Origin: Lobosporangium transversale
Taxonomy: Eukaryota; Mortierellomycota; Mortierellomycetes; Mortierellales; Mortierellaceae
Assembly: GCF_002105155.1 (NCBI RefSeq)
Contig: NW_019029026.1
Coordinates: forward strand, 124,001 to 188,000
DNA length: 64,000 nt
Reading direction: 5' to 3'
Of this stretch, positions 35,101 to 47,782 are shown in pieces. Both the position numbers and the translations under genes were made by a program. Under the pieces are notes generated by a model, which saw only the letters and a program-made list of their open reading frames with translations, made no database searches and was not told the origin of the DNA. Numbering within the stretch: the stretch's first letter is position 1; each line of letters begins with the position of its first letter.

Positions 35101-38100
35101 TTACAGCAGAAGAATTCGATCTTCGGACTGGGATACAGGTGTGATATCATAGTACAAGTCTTTTGGAACAGCAGAAACAGGATGACGGTTCAATGAAATA
35201 GAGCTCGTTTCAACCCCATCCATCACACCGCTAGTGACCGAAAAGAGGCTATCATTGTTTGTAGGGGTTGCTGTAATCAGGTCAGATGTCGATGATGTTG
35301 AAGACCAACTACCAGAATAGTGGTTCATGCTTGCAGGAGTATTTTGTTGAAAGCTTGATGATGAAGGGCTAGTACTCGGGTATTCTAGCGGTGTGTCAGT
35401 TTTGGAGCCTCCAAGGCCATCCCAAGAGTTCAATCTATGGGAAAGAGCGTCCGTAGTCGGTGAAAGTACCATCTTCAACGGCGATTGAGGCAAAGGAGAT
35501 GTTGGTATGGATGAACTGATGGATGGTGGTGATAATGGTTCAGGCTTGGTCGAGTACGACGCTGCCGCAGCAGGCCTTGTGATGGCCTGTGCACCTAATG
35601 GCCAGAGAACCGGGGACACAGAAGGCTGCTGTGACTTCTGACCAGAGGATGAAGAAGGGGACGAAAGAGGAAAGTCTGCCCGTGGATTAGGCTGTGACAG
35701 GCGTTGGTCGTTAGGGACGGTCCTGTTAATTTCTGGAAGAATATCCAGCGACGGTGCCATGAAGCCTCCCACGGGGACACCATAAAACGGTCGAACTCCT
35801 TGATGCACAACATCGAGAGACGGGTCCAAGGACTGCTGTTGCTGGAAAGATTGCATAGAAGTAGATCCGTGGGGCTGGCTGGGAACTTGTTCGTGTGGGA
35901 AGTGCTGTTGGAGAATACTTAAATAATTTCCTCCATCGAGAGCCAATACAGGCTGCAGGCGCATTGGATTCGAAGTGGGTACTAAATCTATACTCAAGGT
36001 AGCTTCTGTGGTGGGTGGCGTAGCTCTGGTAGTAGCGACACTGGTTGCATGAAAGTTAAATCCAGGATACGCGCTGCGTTGATCCTGTTGCAAAGAATGC
36101 AGATGAGCAAGAGGCGGTTGTTGTTGTTGCTGCTGGAAGGGTGACTGAGAGAAGCTATTGTCTGGTGGAAAGCCAAACTGCCGTTGGTTTGGATGCTGAT
36201 GGTGCTGAGGTTGATGGTGCTGAGGTTGATGGTGTTGAGGTTGATGGTGCGCAGTTGGGCTCATGGGTGAAGTATTGAAGCCATGCACAGAGTGGCCTGA
36301 CTGCAGCAAATCCGATGGGCCATTCACAGGGCTATTCAAGTGTAGTGATGGCTCGACCTTGTCGAAGTTATCGAGAGGTGTGTCCTGACTATAGGAGCCT
36401 CGATGGCGAATAAGCATATCAAACTCTGTGCCAAGCTCAATCCCAAGGTCACCGCTGCTGGAGCCATGAGCGCTGGGTTGATTTGACTCACCAAGCAGAG
36501 CAGAATAGTTGGCCAACCCAGAAGGGTTTGGGTTACTGAAAATCTCCATCAATGCAGTTGAGGATATTTGTGGGGGGTCCATGGATTCGTCGTAGCTCTC
36601 ACTTGACCAGTTTGCTTCTTCATTTGAACGCTTCTGTGAGGTTTGCTTGCCAGTGTTATTGGACTGAGGATTCCCATTTTCATAAATAGGCATGGACATA
36701 TCATCGGAGCCTGCATTTCTTATACTGTCTTCATCGTCCCCTGTATCAATATCTAATTCTGGTAATGGGACAAACGGATTGAGGATTTCAAGCCAACTCT
36801 CCGTTCCATTTCTGGACTCAACGCCATCCTTGATACGAATATTGTAATATCGAATCCAGATCCTCTGGTCATGGTACGCGAGTCTCATCTCCAGATGGTC
36901 CTGCCCTGTGGTACTACCCGCACGCCCTTCTGCCTCCTGCTGACCACTGCTCAAAACTAAATCTGCCTCTGGAGGACTTCTGGGAAGGCGATAATAATAT
37001 GAGCCACGCTTATGAGCCATCATTTGCTTGATGCTGCGCATGAGCCTCTCACGAGGAAGCCCAGACGCGATTTGCTCCTTGCTCAAGAGATCAAGCCTAC
37101 AACCACCAGACATGGTAAATTGGTCTAATTCCTTGACTGCCTTTCTAAATCCTCTGGTTTTCCTCAGCTGAGCTTTTGCCTGTTGTCCGCTAACGTGAGC
37201 TATCAAGCTAGGCCTACTACTATTGATTGCCATAGTCACGTTTAAAGTGTGTACTCTCTCTGCAAAATGAAGCGCAGACTCGACCTCGTTGTGGCATACT
37301 AGCCATTCCGGCGTTGTCCGAAGGAGATGTTCGATCAGGAACGTAATTGCTTCAGCTGCCTTAGTACAGGTATTAAGGAATGGCGGCAATGAACGCGTGG
37401 CCGCATTGAAGCCATCATCAGCTTGGGGTGTAACGCTAGATAGATTGGTTGAGAACGAGGACCTTAATGGCGTACTCGAGCTTCGAGATCGAGGACTTCG
37501 AGAAGAACTTGTGCTCGATCGGACCTTTATGTTTTTTCCAGACGTCTGTATGGCGTAGTCGCGCTTGGATTGGCTTTGTGAGTCGGCCAGAACCAAGAAG
37601 GGATGGTGAAGGAGAATCAACACCTCATTAAATATGATCTGCAGCATTGCTATGGTTTGATATCATGTAATAGTGATGAGTGATTATGTCAAAGCTTTGT
37701 ATAAGACTACCAATTAAATGCATATAAAACCCCATCGAGACTGCTTAACGCGCTTCTTACCTCCAAGGCCATTCACGCGCACCTTGAAGGGGCAAGGGTC
37801 GTCCTGACGTGTCAAGGCATGATCGAATCGCAGGTGCTGAGGAAGCTCCATTTGCCATTGAGCAAGCTCAACATCCAAGATTCTTCGTGCTGAATCTGCT
37901 CGCCAAACCCAAGCCGGTTGCGAAGACGACGGACCTGGAGCCTTACTTGCTCTGATCTGCGAGTAAGGTGGCTGTCCAAAAGTTCCATTGGCCGAGTGGC
38001 CTTGATGAGGCGACATAATGTTTGTTACAGGTGAAATATTTGCGCTTGAGCTACGATACAAGTTTGAGCCTTCACAGTAGCTCTCTGAGGAGTTTTTGGA

Positions 38101-40572
38101 TGCTTGACCACAACGACGGATCTTCTTGACGATTTTCCAGAGCTTAGCTTGCTCAATCAAAAAGCCAATACGTTGTGTTTCGTTTTCAGCATCGATTTCT
38201 CCAACGTCGTCGCCTGATTCGATGGAAGGAAGCGTCGGAAGGCCGATCGTAATATAATCCTCAGGGAATCTCTCTGGCGAACTTGAATTAAGACTATAAG
38301 AAGCGTCTACCACATAACAGACCCAAAAAATGTTACGGCGCAGTTGGATGACAGAACGACATAATATCCAAGGTTCAGGATCCCGATGAAGGCCAAGCGC
38401 GAGTGCCATGGCACATGCCTGCTCTCGATACAAGTTTTGAATGCCAGGAATAGCCGGACATTTCATGAGGAGTAACAACCCCTGTAAAGTCGATACTCGT
38501 GGCTGGTCCAAGACGTAGGTAGTCAATGCTGGGACGAAAGCAATATAAGACAAAATAATCAGCTTATCACGATCTTTTCATTTATATATATAAAAATAGA
38601 AATATGTACTTATTAAAAAAAAAAAAAAAAAAAAAAAGGTGGAGGGGGGTTTTGATACATCCATATAAGATATACTTACCACGACACGTATCAAAGAACA
38701 ACTGAAAATTATAGAAATCTAACTTCCCAGACTTTGGATCCCTGAGAAGCCTGTGTGGGGTGTTTTCTTTGATAGCGTTCGAGCGATATGCTGCGCCTAG
38801 CGCCATAATGGCGTTCAGCAAGAAAACAGCACTCACACGGCCCGTGATCCTATGAGGTAGCGAACCATCATTCCCACCAAGATCAGCATATGCCTGAGAG
38901 CTATCAGCAGCCAAATGTGTGTCTTCAGCCTCGGGAAGAGCGGAGGCGAGGGCATTTAAGATGGTGGCTTTAGTGAGAATGGGAAAATAAGTGTAGAGTG
39001 GGCTTTGAATCATCCACTCAATAAGGTCCAACATTTGCTCAGTTGGGGGTAAAGTCAAAAGAGCCTCTGGGACTTGCGGCTCGGGAATCAGCCAAGGGAT
39101 AGGAAAACGCATTTCTTCTGCCCATGATGTTGCCTTTGTACCGGCCACTGGACCAAGGTACTCTGTACAATCATATATGGAGAGCTCAAACATAGTTTTG
39201 TTTAAAACAGATAGTGGGACGCGCGTCGGAAATGGCGTGGCTTTTGGCGCAGGGCATATAAAACTCCCAGTCTCTGACAGCGTCGCCTGCAACGCAGCGT
39301 TTGCCCCAGTAGCGGTTGCTGTGAGTGTCTGGATTGGATGCATAGAAGATATTGGCTATATTATTAGTAAACTAAGTAGCTAAAGATTACAAAAGATTAT
39401 ATGAAGAAGGAATAGCAATAGTGATGGCTAATCGCCTTACTTTTGGATACGCATGGGCGGTTGTTGGGATCTGTCGGACTTGCCTTGTGGCCTGCAGAAG
39501 TGGCATCAGCTGTCGTACCCAGGTTACAGATGCACGAGGCCCAAGCTTTTCTGCGATCTAGAACATAAAAGCATTAGAGACATAAAAATATAAATTAGTA
39601 CGAGAACCATGCTAGCAGAACTTGCTTCAAACTCCTTTCACTCCAAAAAAAAAGTCTTAGCATACCTCTTCTGGACGATAACCGACTTCAGTAAGGCCTA
39701 TAGAGTTCTCTTGCTGTACTTTAATCTGCTCCACAAGCCAGCGCACTTCGTCCAGCCTGGTTTCATCGATGCCAGCGATATCAAAGAACTGTTCAATACG
39801 GCGAAGTCGGTTCATTTGCAGAGATTGGACATTGCGTAGACATGAGTCTAGGATTTCGGTCTCTGTCAGATGACGGTCCCTCTTACCTGAGGCCAAGCCT
39901 CGGAGACCAGGGCCTCCAATGGCATCAACCGACACTGTGGAGAGAGGTACACCTGCAGGGAATGCAGTCCTTACACATGTAGCTTTATATTTTATGCAAG
40001 AGGAGCAAGTCGGTTCTAATCGATCGCACTTAATCTAAAGTGGAAAGAAAGTCGCAACGGTTTAGAATCAAGAGAAGAAGTGTGACTGTCAACTAAAAAA
40101 AAAAAAAGGACGCGCGTAAGGCACGCGTTGCATGGACCAAATTTTAGAAGGGAGGGGGCGCAGACATAGATGCTGTGTACGCTTGGATGTGAGACTACGT
40201 AAATGTGTATATAACACTTCTTTACAGACAATCAAGGTCTAATTCAATAGAACGATCTAAATTGTTGTGCAGATGAAACTGGAACCAACGCCACGTTGCT
40301 GTGCTCAGCCTCACGTGGCTACGCTCTGATTTCCATAATTCTTTGGGGAGACCCTATGAAGCAATAGAGCACACACAAGGACTTACTCGACGTTGACGAC
40401 ACCGATCACAAGGTGGCGTTGTTTTTTGCTTTTTAGATCCACTATTATTGTTGAGGACGCTGGGATCGGATGCAGTAGAAGTAACATTCATAGTAGGATC
40501 TTGATACGATCCAGATGTGCCTGGATGAGGGATGTGTTGAAAATGAAATGAAGTCTGTGGCGGCACAGCCAT
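35101..40572 (-). CDS. Zn2Cys6 transcription factor with fungal-specific regulatory domain
   Basis: Nuclear DNA-binding regulator with unknown targets. Exons 40572-40387, 40034-39666, 39557-39441, 39355-38680, 38528-37761 and 37649-35101 join in frame to 1554 residues. The binuclear zinc cluster spans intron 1: CDRCRQRR joined to IKCDRLEPTCSSC, with spacing C-X2-C-X6-C-X6-C-X2-C-X6-C (residues 55-82). The fungal transcription-factor domain covers roughly 230-530 (FLLNAIMALGAAYRS, REQACAMALALGLHRDP, NIFWVCYVVDASYSL). The last ~600 residues are a Ser-, Pro-, Gln- and His-rich tail, probably for activation. It includes imperfect HQPQH tandem repeats. An in-frame upstream extension exists, but I chose the ATG at 40572 because a T tract and non-conserved sequence lie before it. 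About 7 kb upstream is free of recognised genes. Confidence 0.93.
36195..36250. repeat. 15-bp tandem repeat coding His/Gln/Pro
   Basis: About 3.5 copies of TTGATGGTGCTGAGG (plus strand) within the tail of the Zn2Cys6 factor. Read on the minus strand they give repeated HQPQH units. The 15-bp unit keeps the frame when copies are gained or lost. Confidence 0.85.
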
Positions 40573-40647
40573 TGTTGAAGGTGGTATGGAAATATTATTG
40601 TTGTTGTAAACAACCCCAATGATCAGAATGAACTGTTTGTCTCCAGA

Positions 40648-40679
<32 letters not shown>

Positions 40680-41668
40680 GAGAGAAAGAGGTATATGGTG
40701 AAAACTGAGTTGATCGTACGTATAGAGCCCTAGCAAATAGAAGAGAAAAGATCATTTGGAGTTTAGAAATAGGAATAGCTGATGACCTAGACGGTCGTAA
40801 ACAAGAAAGAGTGTGTAGGAAGAGAGAAATGACTGCCAATTAGACAGGCGATAATGGCCATTACTGCCACTACGAAGTATCCCATCTGATTGAGAAAATG
40901 AAGTAAGAGCTAATGCAAAGCTCAAGCCACGGGCCAAATAAAGTGCCAATTGATGAGACGCAAGGGGAGTGAAGATTACCAGGTACAGATAAGATTAGCA
41001 AGGCTGAGCTGTAATATTCATGACCTGAAAATGCGAGGAACGAATGGTTATGATAATGCAAGTGTATGGAGTAAGAGAGAGATGTATGTGTTTGAGTAAA
41101 GTTGAATGCTAATAGAAGTAAAAGTTGGGATGAGAAAGAGGAAAAGAAAGGGAAAGAGAAAGAGAGAATGAGTTTGACAAGGGAATGAAATGGGGTTTTG
41201 CTGACAAATGGATGTGAGTTCGAGTAATGAATGGAAGAATGAAAATAAAAAATGCTAGAGCAGACAAATAAAATAAAATGATAAAGTAATGATAAAGTAG
41301 GAGATCATTGGCAAGGACAAGGACAAAATTGAAAGAAAGAAAGAAAAAGCAGCCAAAAGAACAAGATCAGGATCAAGAAAAAGAAGGAAAGGGGAAAAGA
41401 GGAGAAAGTGAAAGGTGAAAGAGAAAGAGGATACATATTTGTTCTGAGATGAAAAGGTATTGAATAATTCAAATTAAATTGAATTGAATCATGTTAGACT
41501 GAACAATTGCAGTGAGCAATGGACAGGACAATTATCCGTCCACTATCTCATTCTTCCTCTCAACTCATAGCCATCGATTCACAGGAACTGATAGGTCTAC
41601 TGTCCCATATCCGTGATATAAAAAAGAAGTGTATCAAATGTGGCCATCCCACATGAGGACAATGGATG

Positions 41669-41707
41669 GGTGTGTAGGTGTGTGTGTGTGTGTGCGTGTG
41701 TGTGTGG
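41669..41707. repeat. GT microsatellite
   Basis: Imperfect (GT)n run, interrupted by a GG and a C, in the gene-free region. Confidence 0.9.
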
Positions 41708-44617
41708 GTATTTGTTTTGTAAACTACTTTGTTTGGTCTCCATTTCACTCAATCGCCCTGAGAGTGTTTGTTCGATTGAACAAATTGTTTATGATAAAAA
41801 GTATATGTACAATAACGGTGCATTGACTTAAACTAAGGTTATCCGAGTGATTGAATTGAATAGAATTGAGTAGTATCACATTTGTATATATAAATATATA
41901 TTATAAAAAGCACTCTCCATAAACTCAAATCAAAACAAGAATGCAGCACACATTTTCGTGGATTCTATTCAAATAGGGGACTGAATTGAATCTTACAATC
42001 TTACAGTAACACATTCCTTTTTTTTTTTTTTTTTTTTTTTTTAAAACCCCTTCTCCTTGGTTCAAAGAGACGCGTTGAATATAATTAACCGAATAGGACC
42101 AATCTGAAATTGGTCGACAGACAGCCATCAAAAAAAGAAAAAAAAAATACAAGGGATATGTACATTTGCTAGTATATACCCTTCATATTAAATCATGAGT
42201 GCACCCTCATTTATACATTCATTCATCAACTCCCACATACTTTCTCATATAACAGCAATCACCCATGCCTCACACCGGCAATAAGGTGGTGAAAGAGAAC
42301 GAAAGCAAAATAAACGTGACATGGCAAGAGCTTCCTTAAGAACATCACTAAATCTCATGCAAACATTCATATATGATGTAAAATTGTCCCAGACACGGAC
42401 AAACAAAGCCGCGCATGCAATGATACTTCAGGCCATTGCTGCGTAGTCATCAATGAAAAGATTGATTTTCTCCTTTTTCCCTTCACTCATTGTGAGCCAA
42501 TAATAAACAAATAAATAAAAACGTCAAATGAGCCTGTCCGTGTGCATGGAGGGTGAAATATTGGTGATATGAGTGGCAACAAATTGAAAATGTTATGAAA
42601 GCGATGCTTTCTTTTACTTCAAAAAAAAAGAGAAAAAAAAAAAAAGCTTGGTACCTTTTTCTTTCTTTTTCGCTGTAGTCGTGTAAGAGACGGGGTTTGT
42701 GGTTGTGGAAGTGGTTAGAGAGTAGGTCAGAGAAAATATTGTAATAGAAACAGGATACAAAAGAAGTGTCTACTATAAGAATGAGGATAGTATGATTCAA
42801 CAGTCAAATGCCTATTAAAATTGGTGAAGGATGAAGGTAGTAAAATGGCGAGGATATAGCTGATGTAGATGACAATAACAATGATGAAAATAACGGTCTT
42901 ATGGTTATTCCAAGCTGGTTTTTAAAGAATTATAGCAGGAGAGGGCTGTAGTAGATATCAAAAAGGACGAAAAGGAACAAGTAAGATTAAGCAACGGCAA
43001 AAGGGAGAAAAAAAAGGATTAAGGTCAAATGTTTTTAAATACCTGACTAAGAGAGCTAGCCCATCGACTCTGACGATTTAGCAATTAAATATTATGTATG
43101 GGCTGTACTTAGGTGCTATTACTTGTTTCTGCGTGAATATATGCTACATGTGTGATTGATCGAACGTAGATCAGTTAGTCCGGAAGGGAAAAGGATGGTG
43201 GAGAAGTAGAAAAATAATAAATAAATAAAAAATAAAAATAAAAAATAAAAAAAAAGCAGATAAGCTAGTAAACAAGCAACAGCATCCACATTAGATTAGT
43301 GTCTCTTGTATCAACTGCTCAGCTTGGCCAATCTGTCCCTCATCGACTTTGCTTAGATGATTTAGAAATTGGATTCCATAGCAGATCGCCACTACCCTCA
43401 TCGAGCCTTGATGTCTTAAACATGATGGAACATGTCCATGCCAAAGAAAAAATAGTAAATACAAAGACATGAGTGGTGCTACTGCAAAATTTATGGCAAC
43501 AATCAGGTTTCTGTGACAAATAAAAAAAAATCCTTGTGTTCCCAACATTATGAAATTAAAGGTGCGAGCAGATGGGGAATTAATAGCCAAAAAAGGATAA
43601 AACCATGGAGGGAAGTGGCCGGAGCTGTGTCGTCTAGTTTACTTTTAAGGCAATAAATGGCAAGCAATAAGTATACAGTATATAAACACCCGATTAACTG
43701 CACCGTGCTTTCTTAGGTGCGACAGTCATACTGATGACTTGCACATTCTAGCTCCTTTGCTTCCTTGACAAAAGCCAGCGCCTGGGGGGTTTTTTTTGTG
43801 GGCTGAACATATTTTCCATCTTCTCTTTCTCATTCCTCCTAAATAATAAAAATGGATTGATGCTTTCTTCGGTGGATTTCTCAAAGAAGCTCTCCCCTGG
43901 TAGGTCGCCTAAATGATGACAGCATCCCATACAAATGTTCCTTGATCTATGCTGAGTGAGTATTAATAGCAGAGCGAGCTTTATCGTGACCGAGTGTCAG
44001 AAGAATCCTGTACGCCCATCTATTTTAGCATTTAGTCTCGTCCTGTTCTGTTTGCAATAAGTTCATCTGCATTGTTTTACCATCTGGCCGATTATTCTTG
44101 TAGGATACACTCTTGTGACTTCACCCCTTTTACTTTCTTTGTCTCCTTTTACTGCTCGTTGGATTGGCTCCAGTCCGCCATCACAAATGGTATCTTGAGC
44201 ATCAAATGCATTATTTTGTGGTTTTGCATACTCTCTATTTTTATTTTCAAGAAGCAAAACAAAAAAATAGAAATGGTTATTTCGATGGGAAATTTTGTGA
44301 GGTTTGATAGGCGCTCTACCAGAGCTGACCACCTAAAGGTCTGAAGGCTTTTGCACTCTTGTACCTTGGCAGTAAGGAAACAAAAACAAAACAAAAACAA
44401 AAGCAAAAAGCTAGACCAAGCTTTAGGATTAAAGATATTTCTGTCGTTCATTATAAAATAATGCACAGAAGTCTATTCCCAAGCCAATGACTATACGCTT
44501 CTGTTCGGCTCAATTTCTATGATTTCGCGTCATATTGACGCCTAACATCAAATATGCTCATTCGTAGACTACAGTAGGCATTTATAACATTTATAACATT
44601 TATAATTTTTCAAAAAA

Positions 44618-44655
<38 letters not shown>
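44618..44655. repeat. (AAT)n microsatellite
   Basis: About 12.5 perfect copies of AAT, preceded by three near copies of a 10-bp TTTATAACAT unit at about 44578-44608. Confidence 0.92.
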
Positions 44656-44656
<1 letters not shown>

Positions 44657-47454
44657 GGCATATACATATATTTGATCACCATGTCATTTGTATACCTTTG
44701 TATTTGTTCATGAGGAATACAGAACCGTTGTAATGAAAGAAAACAAAGAAAAAGCTCTCAAAAGTGGCAGTGCAAAATGACCAAAACAATGATAATCCTG
44801 GAACGCAGCTTTTCCAACTTTAAAACTATCACAGTATTTTTGAATATCATGATTATTATATTTAAACAGCACGCAGGACTCTGGCCTTCTTGGCTTCCCC
44901 GACTCTTAGAAACTGGTTACGAGAGGTCGAATGAAGCAATGATTTGCAAGTTAGAAGCGAGAGTGTAACTCCAAACATTGAGGAGGGCCCGAGATATATT
45001 CTAAACTCGTACATTCCTATCCTTAGTAATAGCATTGAGCTCAAGAATCTTCAAGAAGGAAGTATCAAGCTTTTTTTTCCTTACCTCACGCCTGCATACA
45101 TGAGCAAAAGGACATTATCAAAGAGCCCCCGGAAGATGCATCCTTATTTTCGACTCCATGGTTGCTAAAACATGAGAGACAGCGCATGAGTATTTTTTAA
45201 GGAAAACAGAAAGGCTTCCTGTTTGTCAATTTGGCAGTGATATTAAACTTCATCCACTGATATCTCTGATGAAGTATTGGCGTTGCAATGAAGACGCATT
45301 ACAATGAAAAGTATTCAACCTTTATATGCTATGTCTAATGTAGACTTTGAAATAGATCCAATTGCTCATTATAATTGGCTCTGAACCTATCAGTATCCAT
45401 AATTACGAAGGCCCTTCTAGGTTGGTCATTACAGGTTTTCCTTCATGATATTACACGTAATGAATAGCTTTTGGTTGAATTCAAATCTAAGAAATTCACG
45501 TTTGATCGGTTCGAAATCGTACTTGGCTTGAAGAAGCTGCACTACGCGCGTGCCAATGGCCTAGTTGATCCCATGCTTTTTTTATGCCAAAGGATAGTCT
45601 TTCTGCATTTGTGGATGGTGTTGAGGTCAACAAAAGAATGAGTGGGACAAACAAGTGACAGTAGACATGAGTAAGAGGAAGAGGAACATCAGAGGAGGAG
45701 CGTTCATTGACGCATTCAAGCACAGGCGCAAAATAAACACCAGTGATTAATTATTTTTCCCTTGGGTCATTAGTGTGATTGATTGACATGCATTCAATGA
45801 GAGCGTTTTGCACTGCCACACGTACTTAATTTTAAAGTTTGTCCATTCTCAGTTTTGAATTGACCAATATATTAATCACTGGTCAATGATTACAACATTT
45901 CCTACCCTGTCTAAATGAAAAACTGTCAGGTCTCATTGCGCGTGGGTAGGAGAAAAAAGAGCTCGGATGCATTCTTTTCTGTATCAGAATAAACATGTTG
46001 CACCATGTGTATTTACTACACTGCGACTACTGGAAGAGGATCGTTGCCATTTTGGTCCGAAATAAACCAACCATTTTTTTAACACATGGAATTGTCTACA
46101 GCTCGTACTTCATTCGTACCCATCTTTTTCCTTACGAATGCGGATCCATTTCCGACGCATGATTGGATTGGAGTCTTTTTTTTTTTTTTTTTTTTTTTTT
46201 GAGGACTAGGCTCTTTTAAAAAGCTGATCCGTCGAGGAGGTGAGGTGTATATTGCTAATCCAAGTGCTTTGACAGATTCTCTGCCCATTTTTTCTTTTCC
46301 TTGCGGCATACATATTCAACAAGCATCGACCACATATAATTCTGTTGAATATGTACAATATGTACATGTACAGTTATCATTTCTTTACATCAATCTATGC
46401 TCCATTTTATATACTGTTTTGTGAATATTTTTTCAGTTAGTTGGTCTATTTAGTTCTAAAACTATAGAATGCTCAACTTGGCTTGTATAACCCTTGAATA
46501 TACATTGTTACCATAACCCCCTCTTTACGACTTTACTATTTCATCAACACGAAGTACCACAGTTTTTTCGAATCTGAGAAAAAGGATGCAATTGATCTGG
46601 GCTATGCTGGTATGCTTGCAAAAATGAAGTTCAGCACCATGGATTGATATTATGTTCCGAGGGATCAATATACAACATTTCATATCTATTGATGAACGCC
46701 ACCCTTGGCATCTACCATCCATCATGATATAGACGTGTGTTGTTGTAATGTCTACACTGACTGTTTCTTTTTGATTCTCAGAAGCTGTTTGAAGGCGTTT
46801 TTTTACCAAACGCGTGCGCAACCCTTCCTATTGCCTTTTTTTTTTTTTTTTTTTTTTTTTTCTTTTTTTCAATAAGGTATGAAGGAGAAGGAGAACTGAT
46901 GAAATCATTCTAACCACGCGGGACATCGAACACAATCTACGTCTATCAACCGTAGCGAAACAACACTGACAGCAAACTTGCTCAATCTTGCCTTGAAACA
47001 ACTGTATAAATGTGTTGACAGTAAATTCCACGCTCATCTTTGATTATTAGTGAGAGCACGTTCAAGAGATCAAAAGAAGTTAGAGAAAAGTTTCACAAGA
47101 TAAATCTTATCAACACTAACAAAAAAGTAGTCGTTAATTTTCGATACTCCTGGGGTAAATGCAAACATATTCTCAGACCTTTATAAGAAGCAGGGATGTA
47201 ATTAGAAGTTGTTAGTGCACAACAAACATTAGAAAAAGTCTCCGGCAACCTGGAGAATGCTTAAAAATAAATAAGACAAGGCAAAGAAAGAAAGGGGAAA
47301 CTAACCAGGAACTCTTTTTTTTATCAAGATGTATATAATACACATAATGCAAAATACTCGGCGATTGGTATTCAAGCTATCTTTTTTTTCTTTGTCATCA
47401 AGCACTGGTTTGCAACGCAGAGAAACAGACCAGATGTGGCATGGTGGCTCATCC

Positions 47455-47519
47455 CACGTGACATAACGCACGTGCACCACATCCACGCTAAGTCAAATGA
47501 AAACATTGGCAAAACGCGT
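47455..47519. promoter_or_regulatory. Two CACGTG E-boxes and one ACGCGT (MCB) upstream of the FHA gene
   Basis: CACGTG at 47455-47460 and 47469-47474, and ACGCGT at 47514-47519, about 264 bases before the FHA gene ATG. ACGCGT is the MBF cell-cycle box in yeasts, and the yeast FHA factors Tos4/Plm2 are G1/S-regulated genes. Use of these sites here is inference. Confidence 0.45.
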
Positions 47520-47782
47520 ATCACACTACAACGCTCTTTGCAATCATCATCTGTTTGACTGGATTACTTGTCATTTTATTACTCTACATCGCATTCCGCT
47601 CGCTGTTTCCTTTTTCTATCAGTTACGGTTGATTACTTCTGGATAAAGGCAGGCATCATACGGAGAAGCCCTCTTTCTCCCTTCATCAAGCCTTCGCCCA
47701 ATATAAACAACCTTTCCTCTCTCGTATCCTTGCAGACCAGCATTAGTTCTCATCAAACATCTTTATTTTCTTATTTTCGACT

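Larger units (their letters stand above)
40573..47782. other. Gene desert between the Zn2Cys6 factor and the FHA gene
   Basis: 7.2 kb in which I support no gene. Near the transcription factor the plus strand is strongly purine-rich (about 41060-41450), that is, pyrimidine-rich in the direction of that gene, as in fungal leaders and promoters. T or A runs occur at about 40649-40673, 42019-42042, 46177-46200 and 46838-46861. Minus-strand open frames at 43291-43590, 43748-43930 and 46828-47037 look partly protein-like but lack complete gene structure. Remnants or microexon-split genes cannot be excluded. Confidence 0.45.

Noticed and set aside
40573-40839. N-terminal extension of the Zn2Cys6 factor
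   Set aside because: The frame crosses a T tract giving poly-Phe and low-complexity sequence; the ATG at 40572 lies just before the normal start of such factors.
41669-41707. CRISPR-like or other functional repeat
   Set aside because: It is a plain GT microsatellite; no direct repeats with spacers occur anywhere in the window.
46828-47037. Minus-strand 69-codon frame starting MSVEFTVNTF
   Set aside because: It ends in a Lys run from a T tract, has no recognised motif and no neighbouring exon; too weak to call.
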